Notes under the pieces: model-generated
Databases searched by the model: none
Seen by the model: the letters and a program-made list of their open reading frames with translations, nothing else
Told to the model about the DNA's origin: nothing
Program-made: the position numbers and the translations under genes
NCBI GenBank assembly: GCA_029379385.1
Contig: CM055615.1
Coordinates: 1,860,001 to 1,924,000, forward strand
Direction: 5' to 3'
Origin: Quillaja saponaria
Taxonomy: Eukaryota > Streptophyta > Magnoliopsida > Fabales > Quillajaceae
DNA length: 64,000 nucleotides
Shown: one piece after another, positions 26,108 to 38,003 of the stretch
Position numbering within the stretch: position 1 is the first letter of the stretch
How the letters are laid out: each line of letters opens with the position of its first letter

Positions 26108-26376
26108 TGTTAATGTCAGATTTGTCCGAGTTGAAAACCTGACGAGATAGTCTTCTCAATGTCTTCTCCTACACTTATTCTTCGATAGACCTGTAGAGGT
26201 GGTCCCGGAGACATGTCAACACTTCGAAGCTTAAGTCAGTAAATAGAGAGATAAGGGGAGAGCTATAAAAATAAGTATAGTGAGAATGAGAGTTTTTTGA
26301 GAGTGTGAAAGCTTATATTTGTAGGGCCTTTGGTGGGTCTGGGCTTATTGGGCTTAAGTTAATATTTGTATTAACA
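26108..26376. repeat. Left LTR of the non-autonomous element
   Basis: 269 bp, TGTTAAT to ATTAACA, same length as the partner at 28359. Confidence 0.9.
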
Positions 26377-26544
26377 CAAGTCCTCCCAAAAACAAGTTCG
26401 AGGAATGAAGTGATTCGGACTTAAAGTCAACTAAGGGCAAAACCACATAACGTTAATTGAGCTTTTTCTTAGCGAACTAGCTTTTGGCTCCAAGCCTTGC
26501 AACGTTGGGGTGAGCTCATAGCTCTAACTTCCTTTGCCTTATGC

Positions 26545-27000
26545 TGTAAAATTTTCCTATAACTACCGTCAAACAGTCGATCTCAAAAGAAAATTTGTTA
26601 GGCACATATGAGGGTAAAACAATATGTTTTACGATTAAAAATCATACAGTACTAGAGTCCACCTTTAGAGAGTTAAATATCTGAGTGCGGACCTTTTGAG
26701 GGCGAACTCGGCGGAGGCTCAGACTGCAGGATTGAAACCTGGCAGCCTCGCTTGCCTGGACCGCGAGCACCGGGGAGGTCAGGTTCCCTGTCAGGGCCGT
26801 TAGATCGACCAGGTGAACCTCAACCTTTTCTGCCCCCGGGTTTTGGAGATTTCTTGGGCGAACTCGATGGAGGCTCGAACCGCAGGATTGAAACCTGGAG
26901 GCCTCGCTTGCCTGGACAGCGTGAAGGAATTTCTTGCAACTATGGCCAAACAGCCGATCTCAAAAGAAAATTCGTTAGCCACATATCATGGTTAAACATG
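26545..27000. repeat. Internal duplication inside the non-autonomous LTR element
   Basis: Two blocks are each present twice. GATCTCAAAAGAAAAT with its flanks occurs at about 26560-26608 and 26935-26990. GGGCGAACTCG followed by GGAGGCTC and AGGATTGAAACCTGG occurs at about 26699-26757 and 26857-26918. This region is clearly richer in GC than its surroundings. Confidence 0.75.
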
Positions 27001-28358
27001 TAATAACATGCTTTCTGAATAAATATACAATAATATGTCAAAGATATAGTTGCATTGCAATTATCATTTTGATCTGACTATAAAGTGCAGGATGTAGGTG
27101 AATTACTGGTCCACTATACCTAAGACGCAAATTATTTTGTCAAGTGAGTGATTGGCCCATCTTTGTTATGGCCCCACAATTATGGTGTTTTAGGCGAGCT
27201 CATGAATCTTCAGTGAATGATTTAATATCTTCAAGACTTGGAATATTTTGTTGTTAATGAACATGTAATTCAATAATTAAGCAAATATAAATTAAGCTAA
27301 GCATTCGATTCTAGTATATTTGCATGAAGATATAAAGTTGACAAGAGTTTCTATAAGGACATAGAACTTTACAAGCAATTTATGCAAAATTTATGAAGTT
27401 TTAGGTCATTAAAGAATTTAAGAGCCTATATGCAATTTTCTAGAATTATTTCAGTCAATTATATGATAATATAAAAGCTTGTGGACTATTAATTAGTTTG
27501 AATCATTTAAGCAAATAATATAAATGATAAGGGCATATTTGATAAGTATGAAAATAGATGTGGTAATTATGTGAATTTATAAATACTTGGGGCTATTTAT
27601 ATAATTAAAAAACATATATGGTCCAAATGTGAAAATTAGTTAAATTATTAGATCAAAAATATAATTATTAAAATTTTGAGCCAATTGTGTAAATATGTAG
27701 ATTATATGGGTCATTACCATAACATACATGAAGTATAGGGACCAGATAGAAAAATAGAAAAACTTAGGCCTTGTCTGGTTTTGGGCCGACATGGCAGGCT
27801 GTGTTTGTCAGCCATAGTTGGCAATCTGCACTTTTATTGGGCTGGACTCTTGGTGGGCCGAGTTGGGAGTATGCATGCTCGCCATTCACCAAATCTGGCT
27901 GAGTACCGCCACTTAAGGCCGCGCGTGGGCACTCCAGTGAGGTGGTGGTTTCAACGGGACGACCTGGAAGGTTGACACCGGCAATAAGGATGGTCGTCTG
28001 GGTTCTCAGGTCGCCAGAATTGGCCTGAAAATGGACTGGAAGAGTAGCTGCCTAAAGGTGCTTGGGTGCTCTCTGTTTTGCTTAAGAAACAAGGCGTTCA
28101 TGGTGTATCTTGGAGAGGTAGTGAGCTGTGTGAGTTGAAGTGTTTGAGTGCTCGGGTGTGAGAATTAAGGTGGTGAAGAATGGGTGCTCTATTAATGAGG
28201 GTCAGTTTTATTGTGTTAGCTGGATATTTTTGTGAAGGTTGTTCATGGATTAAAGACCAGGAAACTTGGTACAGTTATCTGGAGAGCTGGAGATCTGGAG
28301 AGCTGCATGGAGGTTAGAAAAAATTCAAATCATATGAATTTCCTACGGACGGGGCCAG

Positions 28359-28627
28359 TGTTAATGTCAAATTTATCCGAGCTGGAGACCTGGCGAGGTG
28401 GTCTCCTTAATGCCTTCTCTAACACTCATTCTTCGGTAGATCTGCAGAGGTGGTCCTGGAGACCTGTCAGCACTCCGAAGCTTAAGCCAATATATAGAGA
28501 GATAAGGAGAGAGCTATAAAAATAAGTATAGAGAAAATGAGAGTTTTTTGAGAGTGTGAAAACTTGTATTTGTAGGACTTTTGGTGGGCATGGACTTATT
28601 GGGCTTAAGTTAATATTTGTATTAACA
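28359..28627. repeat. Right LTR of the non-autonomous element
   Basis: 269 bp, homologous to 26108-26376, followed by the GCACT duplication. Confidence 0.9.
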
Positions 28628-28957
28628 GCACTTTTCTGATTTCTTCGTGAACTGGTATCATTTTTATTTGCTCTTCCATTTTCATCATTTTGTGTTTAAT
28701 ATGCCTATGCAGATACTGGAATGACTTTCAACAAGGGAATTGCTCTTAACCCACGAGATGAGAGAGAATGCAATGTATGCTGATTCATGGGCAAAGACAT
28801 ACTCTCGTTGCTTTGAAGTTGAAACATTGCATGGGCACTATAACTTTATACGAAAGATTTCATATTCTTTTACTTTTCAATATGTTTCTTCCTAGGTTTT
28901 TTTTTTTTGGTGGTTCTTGGGGAGGGTAGGAAGATGGAAACATAATGTAGATAAAAT

Positions 28958-29721
28958 TGATGGGTCTCGTCCAATTAAAATATCAAATTCTAAAAGAAAA
29001 CAAATTGCACAACACAAAGTGTACATGTATATGAAGTTTGGAATACAAAGTGTACAAACATAATAAATGCATGTACATGTATATGAAGTTTGGAATACAA
29101 AGTGTACAAACATAATAAATGCATGCACACGTCTATGACCTAAGGAGATATATACTATATCTTTTTTTCTCCATTCTCTACTGTAAATTAATTGGGTTTG
29201 GTAGGTACACATTTAAGTGCAAGTGTAGGCATCGAAAGAGAAGAAAAACTTGATTGGCGCGTCCATTAATGTTTGACAATGGAGTAGTGTATTTTTCTGA
29301 TTTCCATGCATAGAGTTTGCTTATAAATATAGGAAGAGGCAAGGGAAGCAAGATACACAACCGATGGCAAGCAAAGAGCAAGCCTAGAGAAATGCAAGAG
29401 TGAGAGATAAAAGTAGTGAGGAAATACTCAGTCTAGAGGTGAGTAAGTGATAATTGTGAGTCCCTATATTTATATAAATCTTTACACTAGGCTATTATTG
29501 ATCACTTTAATGATGTTTGTGTATCTCTAATAGTAATTGAGAGAATTTGTTTGTATTTCTATTATTATTGTAGTGGAAGATTTGTCAGAATTTGTCCCGT
29601 AATTTTTTCCTGAATTTTAGAGGGTTTTCCATGTAAATATGATATTGTTATTTTCTCTTGCTCATTACATTTATTATTGTGGCTTGTTAGTCAATTGAAT
29701 TATTTCGTTAAAATCCCAACA
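28958..29721 (+). mobile_element. Probable solo LTR, copy B
   Basis: Starts TGATGGGTCTCGTCC and ends AAAATCCCAACA, matching copy A at 15991-16420 at both ends. AAAAT precedes it (28953-28957) and AAAT follows, consistent with a short target duplication. TATAAATATAGGAAGAGG near 29324 could be the LTR promoter. It contains a 52-bp tandem duplication (about 29023-29126). Copy A is shorter by about 330 bp in the middle. Confidence 0.5.
29023..29126. repeat. 52-bp tandem duplication
   Basis: The unit CATGTATATGAAGTTTGG through ATAATAAATGCATG is present twice almost without change, inside the probable solo LTR B. Confidence 0.85.
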
Positions 29722-30756
29722 AAATAATATATATTTTTTTCAAGAATCTAATAAATGATTGTCTAGAAATTCGTTATATGATAATTATATGTCAAATGAG
29801 TAAATATTATGATTTCAATCAAACCCTCTATTAGGTTGAACTTTTGAAGCTCCATATTAGAGAGATTCACAACTTAAAACTGAACTTTTATCATGTTTTT
29901 TCAGTTATATATACGAAGTTCTTCAAACAAATCATAGTACAGCATAGAAGTTCTTCTCTTGGTGGAGGGATAATAAAGAAAAAAATCCTTTTTTTCTTTT
30001 GTATAAAAAGAAAACGGTCAATTGTATTTTACTTTCATGAATTATCATCGGTTTTGTAATAATCCCTTGAAGAACTATATATCGAATTAAATACATAATT
30101 CTCTCATTGAGTCAAAATTAACTAATAACATCAAATCATTTAAATTAGTTATGAAATCTAACAAATTAACTTAAAAAACTAAACTATCCTAATTCTAAAT
30201 ATATATATATATATTTAATGTTTTTCACTTTTTATCTCTCATTTGTTTTTTTTTATCCTTTATTTTTTTAGTAATTAAATTCTTCATATTTATTCAATTT
30301 AAATTTATATTTTAATTCAATCAAATATATAATAATTATAATATCATAATAAGAAAACAAAATTTTTGAGGAAAATATTATCATTAATTAAAACGTAAAT
30401 TGAAATAAAAATTTTAAATAAAAATTTAATATTAACAAGTGTATTGATAATTTAAATATTATGACAAGAAAATAGAGATTGAATTCTACTCAAAATATAA
30501 TTTGATAATTTTAATAACAAAACGGATAGTAGTTTGAATTTGACCCAAAAGAAAAATCCTTTATAAGTAGCATGGATACGTTGATTTCCTGCACGCGCAG
30601 ACTCATGAAGTTCAAGCAAAGACAATATAACAACTATCCGATAATCCCTCTTCCTTTTCTCCTTGTCAGCTCGTCTTTCAGCTAGATTCCATTAGGGTTT
30701 ACCGTTTAGAACTTTAATTAATCCTTCCTCATCTTCTGGGTTTTCTTTTTTAGATA
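29722..30756. other. AT-rich upstream region of the Josephin gene
   Basis: AT-rich to about 30560, then more balanced with CT-rich tracts just before the ATG at 30757, as expected for a 5' leader. I see no separate gene. Confidence 0.5.
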
Positions 30757-33646
30757 ATGGAAGGAGCTAGCAATGGTGGGATGTTGTACCATGAAGTGCA
30801 AGAGTCGAAACTCTGTGCAGCACACTGCGTAAACTCTGTGCTGCAGGGAGCCTTCTTCTCCGAATTCGATTTGGCAGCACTGGCATTTGATCTAGATAGC
30901 AAGGAGCGTCAAATGATGCTTAAAGGTAGTGCCTCCAGTGGCGATTTCCTATCCGAAGAGTCCCACAACGTGTCTTTGGACCGGGATTTCATTATCCAGG
31001 TTGGTTCAATTTTCTTTTCCTTAATTTTTATATATAAAAAATAAAAATAAAAAGATTCTTTTTTGTGTTCCTTTGTTTGGTTCCTGAGAATATTGACGAA
31101 AAAGAATTAGAAATAGTTTCCGGGTCGTGCATTGACTGAGGGAAAGGTGGCTTTTCTGTTGTTGTTAAATACTTGTAAGTATACCGGTGAGCAATAGCTC
31201 AGTTGGCAGTTGATAGAATGGTTTGGTTTCCACCTCCACTTCTGGGTTCAAGCCTTGAGTGTGCATATTTTAGTCATGCCCTTCCTCTCCCAGGCTCAAG
31301 CCTGGGAATACATCCATTGCCAAAAAAAAGAGAGGCAATTAGCCCAGTCAGATACCGGTGAGCAATACTCTTTTTCTTTAATATTTTTCTTTTTGGGAAG
31401 AAAGTAGACTGACAGGCTAAATTGGACTTTATACTTCTGTTGTTCACAGGTGCTAAATGAAATGATTGTACAGTGCCTCTAAGCAATTATCCCAGTCAGA
31501 TACCGGATGATTAGTTGATTAAAGCAAGTTTGTTTTCTATCTTTTCTTTCGTTTTCTGTCTCTCCTTCTATTTAAGAATGACCAAAGAGTTTATTGGTTA
31601 AAGTCTTCTCCAAGCCTTTGTCTCTGCCCTTCTTGGCGACTAGGACGGTTTATATGCATAGATATGGAATAAGCTAATTGTTTTTGCTCTTTTGACTCAA
31701 AGATTTAGATGACTGTATCTTTATTCTATATTATTGGGAGTGGCTTTGAATATCATTTATCTGTAAACTCCACGCTGTTTTTTATTTTATTTTATTTTTT
31801 ATCAAGTTTTCATTTTTACCAGTAATTAATGCTTTAGACTGATACAACTGATCAGATAGTATTTCTGATATGCATAGTCTGGCCAGGAAGTAAAAGAATA
31901 ATGCAGATAGAGGATAGAAAGCAATGGAATCTTGAAATATGAATTTGTATGCATGTCCTAGCGGTGGTTTGTATAGGCTACATTGTTGCTGCTTTTTAGT
32001 TGGAGCTTCTCTCATCCTTCTTCGGTCCTTATTATTATGGCTTCTTAGGTTCCTGAGTGGCTGATTTTTTTATGCTGTTTATTCTGTCACTCATTGGTGT
32101 ACTTCTGCGCATCTCTTGTGTACATGGGTTTGCCCCCTCTGCAAATTTTTTGTGCTATCTTTTATTCATAAAAAGAAAAAAAGATTTACCAAAGGGTATA
32201 CTATATTACATCCATGTTGGATACCTATACCCAAAAGCCTATGCCATTAGGATTTGGGTTTGATCATTTCTAAATATCAGATACTAGTTTTTCTTTTGGC
32301 CATATTCTATAAAAGTTTCTCTTCATGATTATGCATGCAATTCCTACCTATGCCTTAACTTGTAAAACTATCCTCAGAATTAGGACTTGTGTTCCATACA
32401 GCTGGTCAAATTAGAATGTCTTTAACATTATTTTGGGGTAATATAACTGCACTTACTTGAGCATCAGTGCTGCATGTGTAAATCCTATTTTTGGATTTTC
32501 TTCTTCTGAAATCTGTAAAGATACATGCATAAAATTTTTATTTAATTGATTGGAATAATTTTAATAAGTAGACACTTAGTTTCTCTGTCCTTTTTGTTTC
32601 TGTTGTCCATATAGATATTTTGTGTATCACTACTGTAATAATCTAATCATAGAAGCAGCTATTCAATGGGGGAAAAAAGGAATGAGTAATTCGTGTAAAT
32701 ATTTTTGATGCAATTTCGAGAAGATACAGCCCTGTTGGGCAGAGTAAAATCCGCAATTTTATGTCCATTGTGAACATTGATGGGGAGAATTACAATAAGT
32801 GGAAGGTCGATATGTTCTTGAAATGATCTTAGATCTGTTCTGTTAGCCTGATACCTACTCGGCTACTCCCCTTTATCTACATATGTCTTGCATCTCTTGA
32901 AACCAAGATTATGTAATAGTGGACTTCATTATCAAGACTTCATGCATTCCCTTACAGGAGTTGAGAGGATTATGTATATTCATTTGTTTTGGCTGGTCAA
33001 ATTAGCAAGCTCTCCATACTTTTCTTGCATAACTTTGGTTTGAAAATTTTGCAAGTTACTTAGTTGTCTAAGGTTCTTCCTGTAGGTTTTACAGAAAGCT
33101 TTGAAGGTTTGGGAACTGCAAGTCATCCCCCTCAACTCTCCAGTTGCTGAGCCTGCCCATATTGATCCTGAGATGGAAAAAGCTTTCATTTTTCATTTGC
33201 AAGACCATTGGTTTTGCATCCGGAAAGTGAATGGAGAGTGGTACAATTTTGACAGTCTGTATGCAGCCCCTCAGCACCTTTCCAAGTTTTACCTCTCAGT
33301 GTATCTTGATTCCCTAAAAGGCTTTGGCTGGAGCATTTTCCTGGTGAGGGGAAACGTCCCTAAAGAGTTTACCATAGTATCATCAGAAGCCTCTAATGGA
33401 TTTGGACAATGGCTGTTACCTGAGGATGCTGAGAGGATTACTAAATCGTGCAATTCTATACAGTCGGTTCCACCTCGGAGAATTGATGGGAGTCAACAAC
33501 ATTCTGATCCATTAGTTTCATATGGGGAAGCTGAAATGATGTCAGACATGGAAGATGAGGATTTGAAGGGATGGATTCTTCCCCAGCTGTGGCTAATACT
33601 GAAGTTCATAAGCCTGAAAATGATAATCAAAACAGCAAAGGAGTGA
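30757..33646 (+). CDS. Josephin-domain deubiquitinase, ataxin-3 homologue
   Basis: Cysteine protease that trims ubiquitin chains. Exon 1 is 30757-30999 and exon 2 starts at 33086; the frame ends at 33646, giving 267 residues. The catalytic Cys is residue 20 (in KLCAAHC), with Gln 15 ahead of it. His 122 lies in DHWFCIRK and the third triad residue is Asp 137 in WYNFDS, where animal ataxin-3 has Asn. The Josephin domain is complete and reads cleanly to about residue 235. The tail is odd. After MEDEDLK, which should open a ubiquitin-interacting motif, the Ala-rich core is absent and the frame changes; the expected tail MDSSPAVANTEVHKPE continues in another frame from 33571. Repeats of the form DNQNSK/NDQNSK/DSQNS continue to about 33820, with two more frame changes. 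In Arabidopsis the homologue neighbours a reticulon and UCP1 gene, as here. Confidence 0.92.
31189..31351 (+). mobile_element. tRNA-derived SINE in the Josephin intron
   Basis: The head holds a tRNA-like A box, TAGCTCAGTTGG (31195-31206), and a B box, GGTTCAAGCCT (31247-31257), spaced as in RNA polymerase III promoters. The 16-mer ATACCGGTGAGCAATA flanks the unit on both sides (31181-31196 and 31352-31367). Part of that repeat overlaps the A-box side, so the exact 5' end is unclear. A third partial copy of the 3' flank, CCCAGTCAGATACCGG, lies near 31492-31507. Confidence 0.65.
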
Positions 33647-33829
33647 CCATCACCAGCAACCTTTATTCCTCAAAATAATGATCAAAACAGCAAAATGGCC
33701 ATTGTTGAAGCCGATACTCTTCAAAGTGATTCTCAAAACAGTATAGAAGTGGCTACTGATGCAGCTGATACTGCTCGAGAATCGAGATGATAATCAGAAT
33801 AGCAAAGAAAAAACCGTTTAAGACTAAAT

Positions 33830-35843
33830 ACTTCTTTGTTTCTTTTTCTCCTTATTTTTACGGGATGTTAACAAGTGCAATTTCATGTTGTACAAACTCT
33901 GGGGAATAATAAACTTTCATTGCCATTTTATTATACGTTGCCAAGTTTTGTTCAAATAGATAATTTGCGGTTCCATGTTATGCAATTCCAAAAAAGAAAT
34001 AAAAAAAAAAATTAAGTTGATGAAAAAGTGTAGTGACTTTTCTTTTTCTTCTTTTTTTTTTTTTTTTGGTAAGTTGAGACTAGTTTTTTAGGGTACAAGC
34101 AGTTGAAGATACAACGAGGAGAATAAGCTTACAGAGATTTCAGGACAAGTATCTTGTGCTTAATCAGTTATCCAGATGACATGCATAGTCAACTTTTTCC
34201 TTTTTGCCAAGTGGTGGCTGGCCGAATGTTTGCCCATGAATAGAGAAAACTAATTGCTTGTCAAAGTTTGGTCGTTGGTTCCTCGTGAAATTTTTCTGGA
34301 CAGTGTGGCGCTATTATAACTTCCAAACCATTGCCGTAATGCACTATATATATATATATATAGAAACTTTCTCGCATTAAATACATCTAGAGCCTTGCCA
34401 ATGAAATTTGTTTTTCTTTAAAAAATTCATGTTTTAAAAAAGAAGATTTCTTAGCAGTTATTTATTTAAAAAGTTAAATATGTTGTAAGATGACTTTCAA
34501 AATGAATTCAAACTCAAAAAATTAATTTATAGAATATATATTTTTTACTATTAAGACAAGCCCCTTGAAATAAAATAAAAATATTTACTTTTGTTGTTCA
34601 ATGTTTATTTATAGGTGTATTTAGAATTTCATATATGAAAACATGAATTGGAGGGGTGGAGACAAAAAACTTCATGTATTGTTATAATACTCCTATTACA
34701 ATGAGAATTGTTCGGGTCTAGGCACCAAGGTTGACTTTCAACAGGCTTAGAGGTTGATCTGCAGATGAACAGAAGCAAGGATTTAGAGCAAGCTTCTCGG
34801 TCATCCGATGGATAAAACGAGCAGAGAGAATGTGATATAATTTTTAGAATTTTAAATCCTTATATTAATTAGAATTTGTAACCAGTGAGAATATGGTAAA
34901 TGTCACTATTCCGCAGACTCTTCTGGTCAAGTATCGCAGATGATCGGCGATTAGTATATCACCTTTTGTTCATATGAACTCCATAAATAATTATATTCTT
35001 TAAAATGTTATAAATGTTAATCACCATATTTATTTAATTTTAAGGAATGTCCTAAAATCACTATCCAAAACAATTTTTAGTAAGAAAATAAAAAAAACTA
35101 AAATAATACAAAATAGGAACTTAAAAAGGAAGTGAAACAATTTTATTTTTTAGATAAAATTTTATATTATTGTTTTCGTTCTAAAATAAGTGACATCTCA
35201 ACAAAGTGAAGAAAAATAGCCTTGAGATATGTTAAATGTGAAAACTTTTGGCTTAGATGAACCCAATTTTATTTGTCATGGGACAATGAGATTAAAATCA
35301 AAGTAGCACACTTAAAGTAGGTAAAATGTGGTTTATATTTTGATTACTCAGTTATATAATGTGCTTATCGTCTGCAGTACTCGATCAGATCTAAAGCAGT
35401 ATTTTAATCTTAATGATTAAGCACAATACTCATAGGGTCATCTACCTTAAATTTTTTTTTGGTTACAACGACCTTAAAATTTAATCTAACATTAATTTCA
35501 CCTTATTGATTGACCGCAGTACTAAAAGGTCATTCCCATAATTTTTGCTTGGGGGAGAGAGAAAAACAAAGGTAGAAGAATGATGGCATGGCACTTTTAG
35601 GCTGGAAGCTAAGACCGCCAAGTCACTAACCACATAGTCCACAGCTTTCAACAGTCACCCATAGAATTTTTTTCACATATTCAGGGGTCATAGTCATGGA
35701 TTGGGAAAACAAAAAAGGAATGTGCATAAAAGTTAAACAGAGTTCATTTGTTTTCTTTTTCTGAAGATCATCCCAAAGCTATATGATTTCTGGGTCTTAG
35801 AGATCTCAACTTGATTGAAGATTCTATCTCCAGTTTCTCTCAA
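33830..35843. other. Intergenic DNA between Josephin and reticulon genes
   Basis: Contains the Josephin 3' UTR, a TA microsatellite near 34347-34361 and AT-rich sequence. No further gene is visible. Confidence 0.5.
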
Positions 35844-38003
35844 ATGGGTTCATCTGATAATCGATTATTTAACAGGGAAAGAACAGTCCATGAGATCCTT
35901 GGAGGTGGTCTTGGTAAGCCACTGTCTCATCATTTTAACTTAATTTCTCAACTTTCTGGATACAACATGTGTAAAAATATTATAGGTTTCCCCTTTTTAA
36001 TCTCACTGCTATTTAATACATCTTTCATTGGATTTGGTAAAGCAATTTAGTTGGGTATGAATTTTTGTTCTTTTACTGAATTAAATTTGTTTTCCGTTAT
36101 TGTACTTACTTGAGTTAATGGCTGCAAAACAGCTAATGTCTCATTATTCTCAGTGCTAGAAGAAAAAAAATGGAACAAATTGAATATGGGCTTGATCTTT
36201 ATCTATTATTGATTACAGTTGCAGATGTGATACTATGGAGGCGGAAGAATATGACTTTGGGGATATTGTTGGTAACATTAGCAGCTTGGGTGGTGTTTGA
36301 GAGATCTGGTTATACCCTTTTGTCGCTTGTTTCCAGTGTACTGCTTCTCCTTGCCATCATCCTTTTCTTATGGGCCAAATCGGCAGCTATTCTCAATCGG
36401 TAATTCTCATAGAAATTTTTCTTCTTTGATAGTATAGATTTTCAACTCTGAAGTTTACAGCTATCAGACACTGCAAAATAGTTGATAGTAGAATTTGAAA
36501 TCTTCACTAACCATCCATAATTCAAATCCAGTTTTAGATATTACAATATATATTCTATTATTCTTCCTCAATGGTTAAGATTGTTAGTTTTTCTTCTTTA
36601 CCTTTGTGGTTTCTACAGGCCTATAATCTAATAATCTAATTATGTATAAAGATGAACGGTGATGAGATCTAGTAGTTAAGAAATAAGTATCACCTACAAT
36701 TAAACTTAACAAAAAGGTATGAATTTTCAGATGTGTAGGTTTCATCAAGTCTTTAGTTGGTCTTAAAGGTTTATGCACAATAGTGATCTGGTCTGGTTTG
36801 ACATCGTCAAATATGTCTTGTAGTTTAGCACATTCTACTTTGATTCTTCAAAGACTTGCTTTGCTATCTAAGCAGAAGTGATTCGTGTACAGGATTCCTT
36901 ATTGCCATTGAAACACAAATTGCTATTATTCTTTGAAGTACTTTGAAGTGCTGTCTTTGAAGTTGCGTATTGTGGCGTGCCTAATTAATGAAATGAGCTC
37001 TACTGTGGGAAATTTTAAGTCCGGTATTCTAAGAGACCCTTACTAAAGTTTCAAAATATTTAGTATCCCGATATCCTGAAATTTTAGCTCTGACCAATAG
37101 ATTGATGAGACTCAAAAGTCAGTCTGGAACACAGGATGGCATGTTGAGCCTTAATATAAGAGATTTCGCATTACCTTGTTTATTTAAGCACATTTAGTGT
37201 TAAAAATTTCCCCTGTATTTGAAGGATGCATTACCTCGTTGATTATATAATTGATACCAATGAACAAATTACATATGGCAAACTAGTCCAGTGACAATTC
37301 CTTGGCTATGTATTGGTGGCTTGGCTGGGTGAAGATGGCATCTTGATAGATACTTTGCAGTTTCAAGCTTTGGTGTATATGTTGCTTCATGATCCCTTCA
37401 TTAAGCAAATGAAATGATTTGTATCTATACATTTTTTGGATTCATCAGATATAGTATTAATGTTTTCTTATCTGCAATTTACAACATAATTACATTTTCT
37501 TGTTTCTAACAGACCTGCTCCACCTCTACCTGAGTTGCATCTCTCAGAAGCAATGGTAAATGAAGTGGCAACTTTTGTCCGTACTCGTGTGAATGATATC
37601 CTTTCAGTTTCCCAGGACATTGCCCTGGGTAAGGACTCAAGGTTGTTTCTAAAAGTAGCTACAGGACTCTGGCTAATTTATGTTGTTGGTGGCTTAACAG
37701 ATTTCCTTACTTTGGCCTACACCAGTAAGTCTCAATTTGTCACTTGATCTAATTTGGTTTCTTGAAACTTTTAGAAGTAGTTTACAGATATTGAAATTGA
37801 ATGGTATTTGTTCTGATTTTTTCTATGTGGCAGGCCTCGCTATTGTCCTTACTATACCGGCATTTTATGAAAGATATGAAGATTATATAGATAAATATGT
37901 CATAATGTGCTACACAAAATTATGGCAATTGTATGAGAAAATAAATGATGATTATGTCAACAGAGTCCGAGTATGGATTTTGGAGAACAAAAAGCTAAGC
38001 TGA
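35844..38003 (+). CDS. Reticulon-like protein (RTNLB family)
   Basis: Membrane-shaping protein of the tubular endoplasmic reticulum. Coding exons: 35844-35913, 36219-36399, 37513-37724 and 37834-38003, 633 nt in all, 210 residues plus stop. The short N-terminus ends HEILGGGL, then the reticulon domain opens VADVILWRRKN. Two long hydrophobic hairpins follow: about residues 35-77 (ILLVTLAAWVVFE to LLLLAIILFLW) and about 133-165 (GLWLIYVVGGLTDFL to LAIVLTIPAFYE). The C-terminal stretch has YEDYIDKYV and ends NKKLS, a lysine-containing tail typical of ER-retained reticulons. An alternative upstream ATG at 35811 in the same exon would add 11 residues; I prefer 35844 because related proteins start close to the HEILGGG motif. 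From memory this position and size fit RTNLB12-like proteins. Confidence 0.9.

Larger units (their letters stand above)
26108..28627. mobile_element. Non-autonomous LTR retrotransposon (LARD/TRIM-like)
   Basis: Two 269-bp LTRs (26108-26376 and 28359-28627) both run from TGTTAATGTCA to TTTGTATTAACA, with perfect TGTTAAT/ATTAACA terminal inverted repeats. The 5-bp duplication GCACT flanks the element exactly (26103-26107 and 28628-28632). The LTRs differ at roughly one position in seven by eye, mostly transitions, so the insertion is old. Each LTR has GAGCTATAAAAATAAGTATAG, a likely TATA region. The 1,982-bp interior has no gag or pol motif in any frame. I saw no clear primer binding site after the left LTR. 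Confidence 0.9.

Noticed and set aside
26752..27003. Pro/Gly-rich frame in the non-autonomous LTR element
   Set aside because: Its composition follows the GC-rich internal duplication, and open frames occur there on both strands. No gag-like motif.
28690..28800. Possible exon after CCTATGCAG, reading FNKGIALNPRDERE
   Set aside because: A short open stretch next to an acceptor-like site, but no partner exons and no recognisable family.
29023..29126. CRISPR-like direct repeat
   Set aside because: Only two contiguous 52-bp units with no spacers; a simple tandem duplication in a plant genome.
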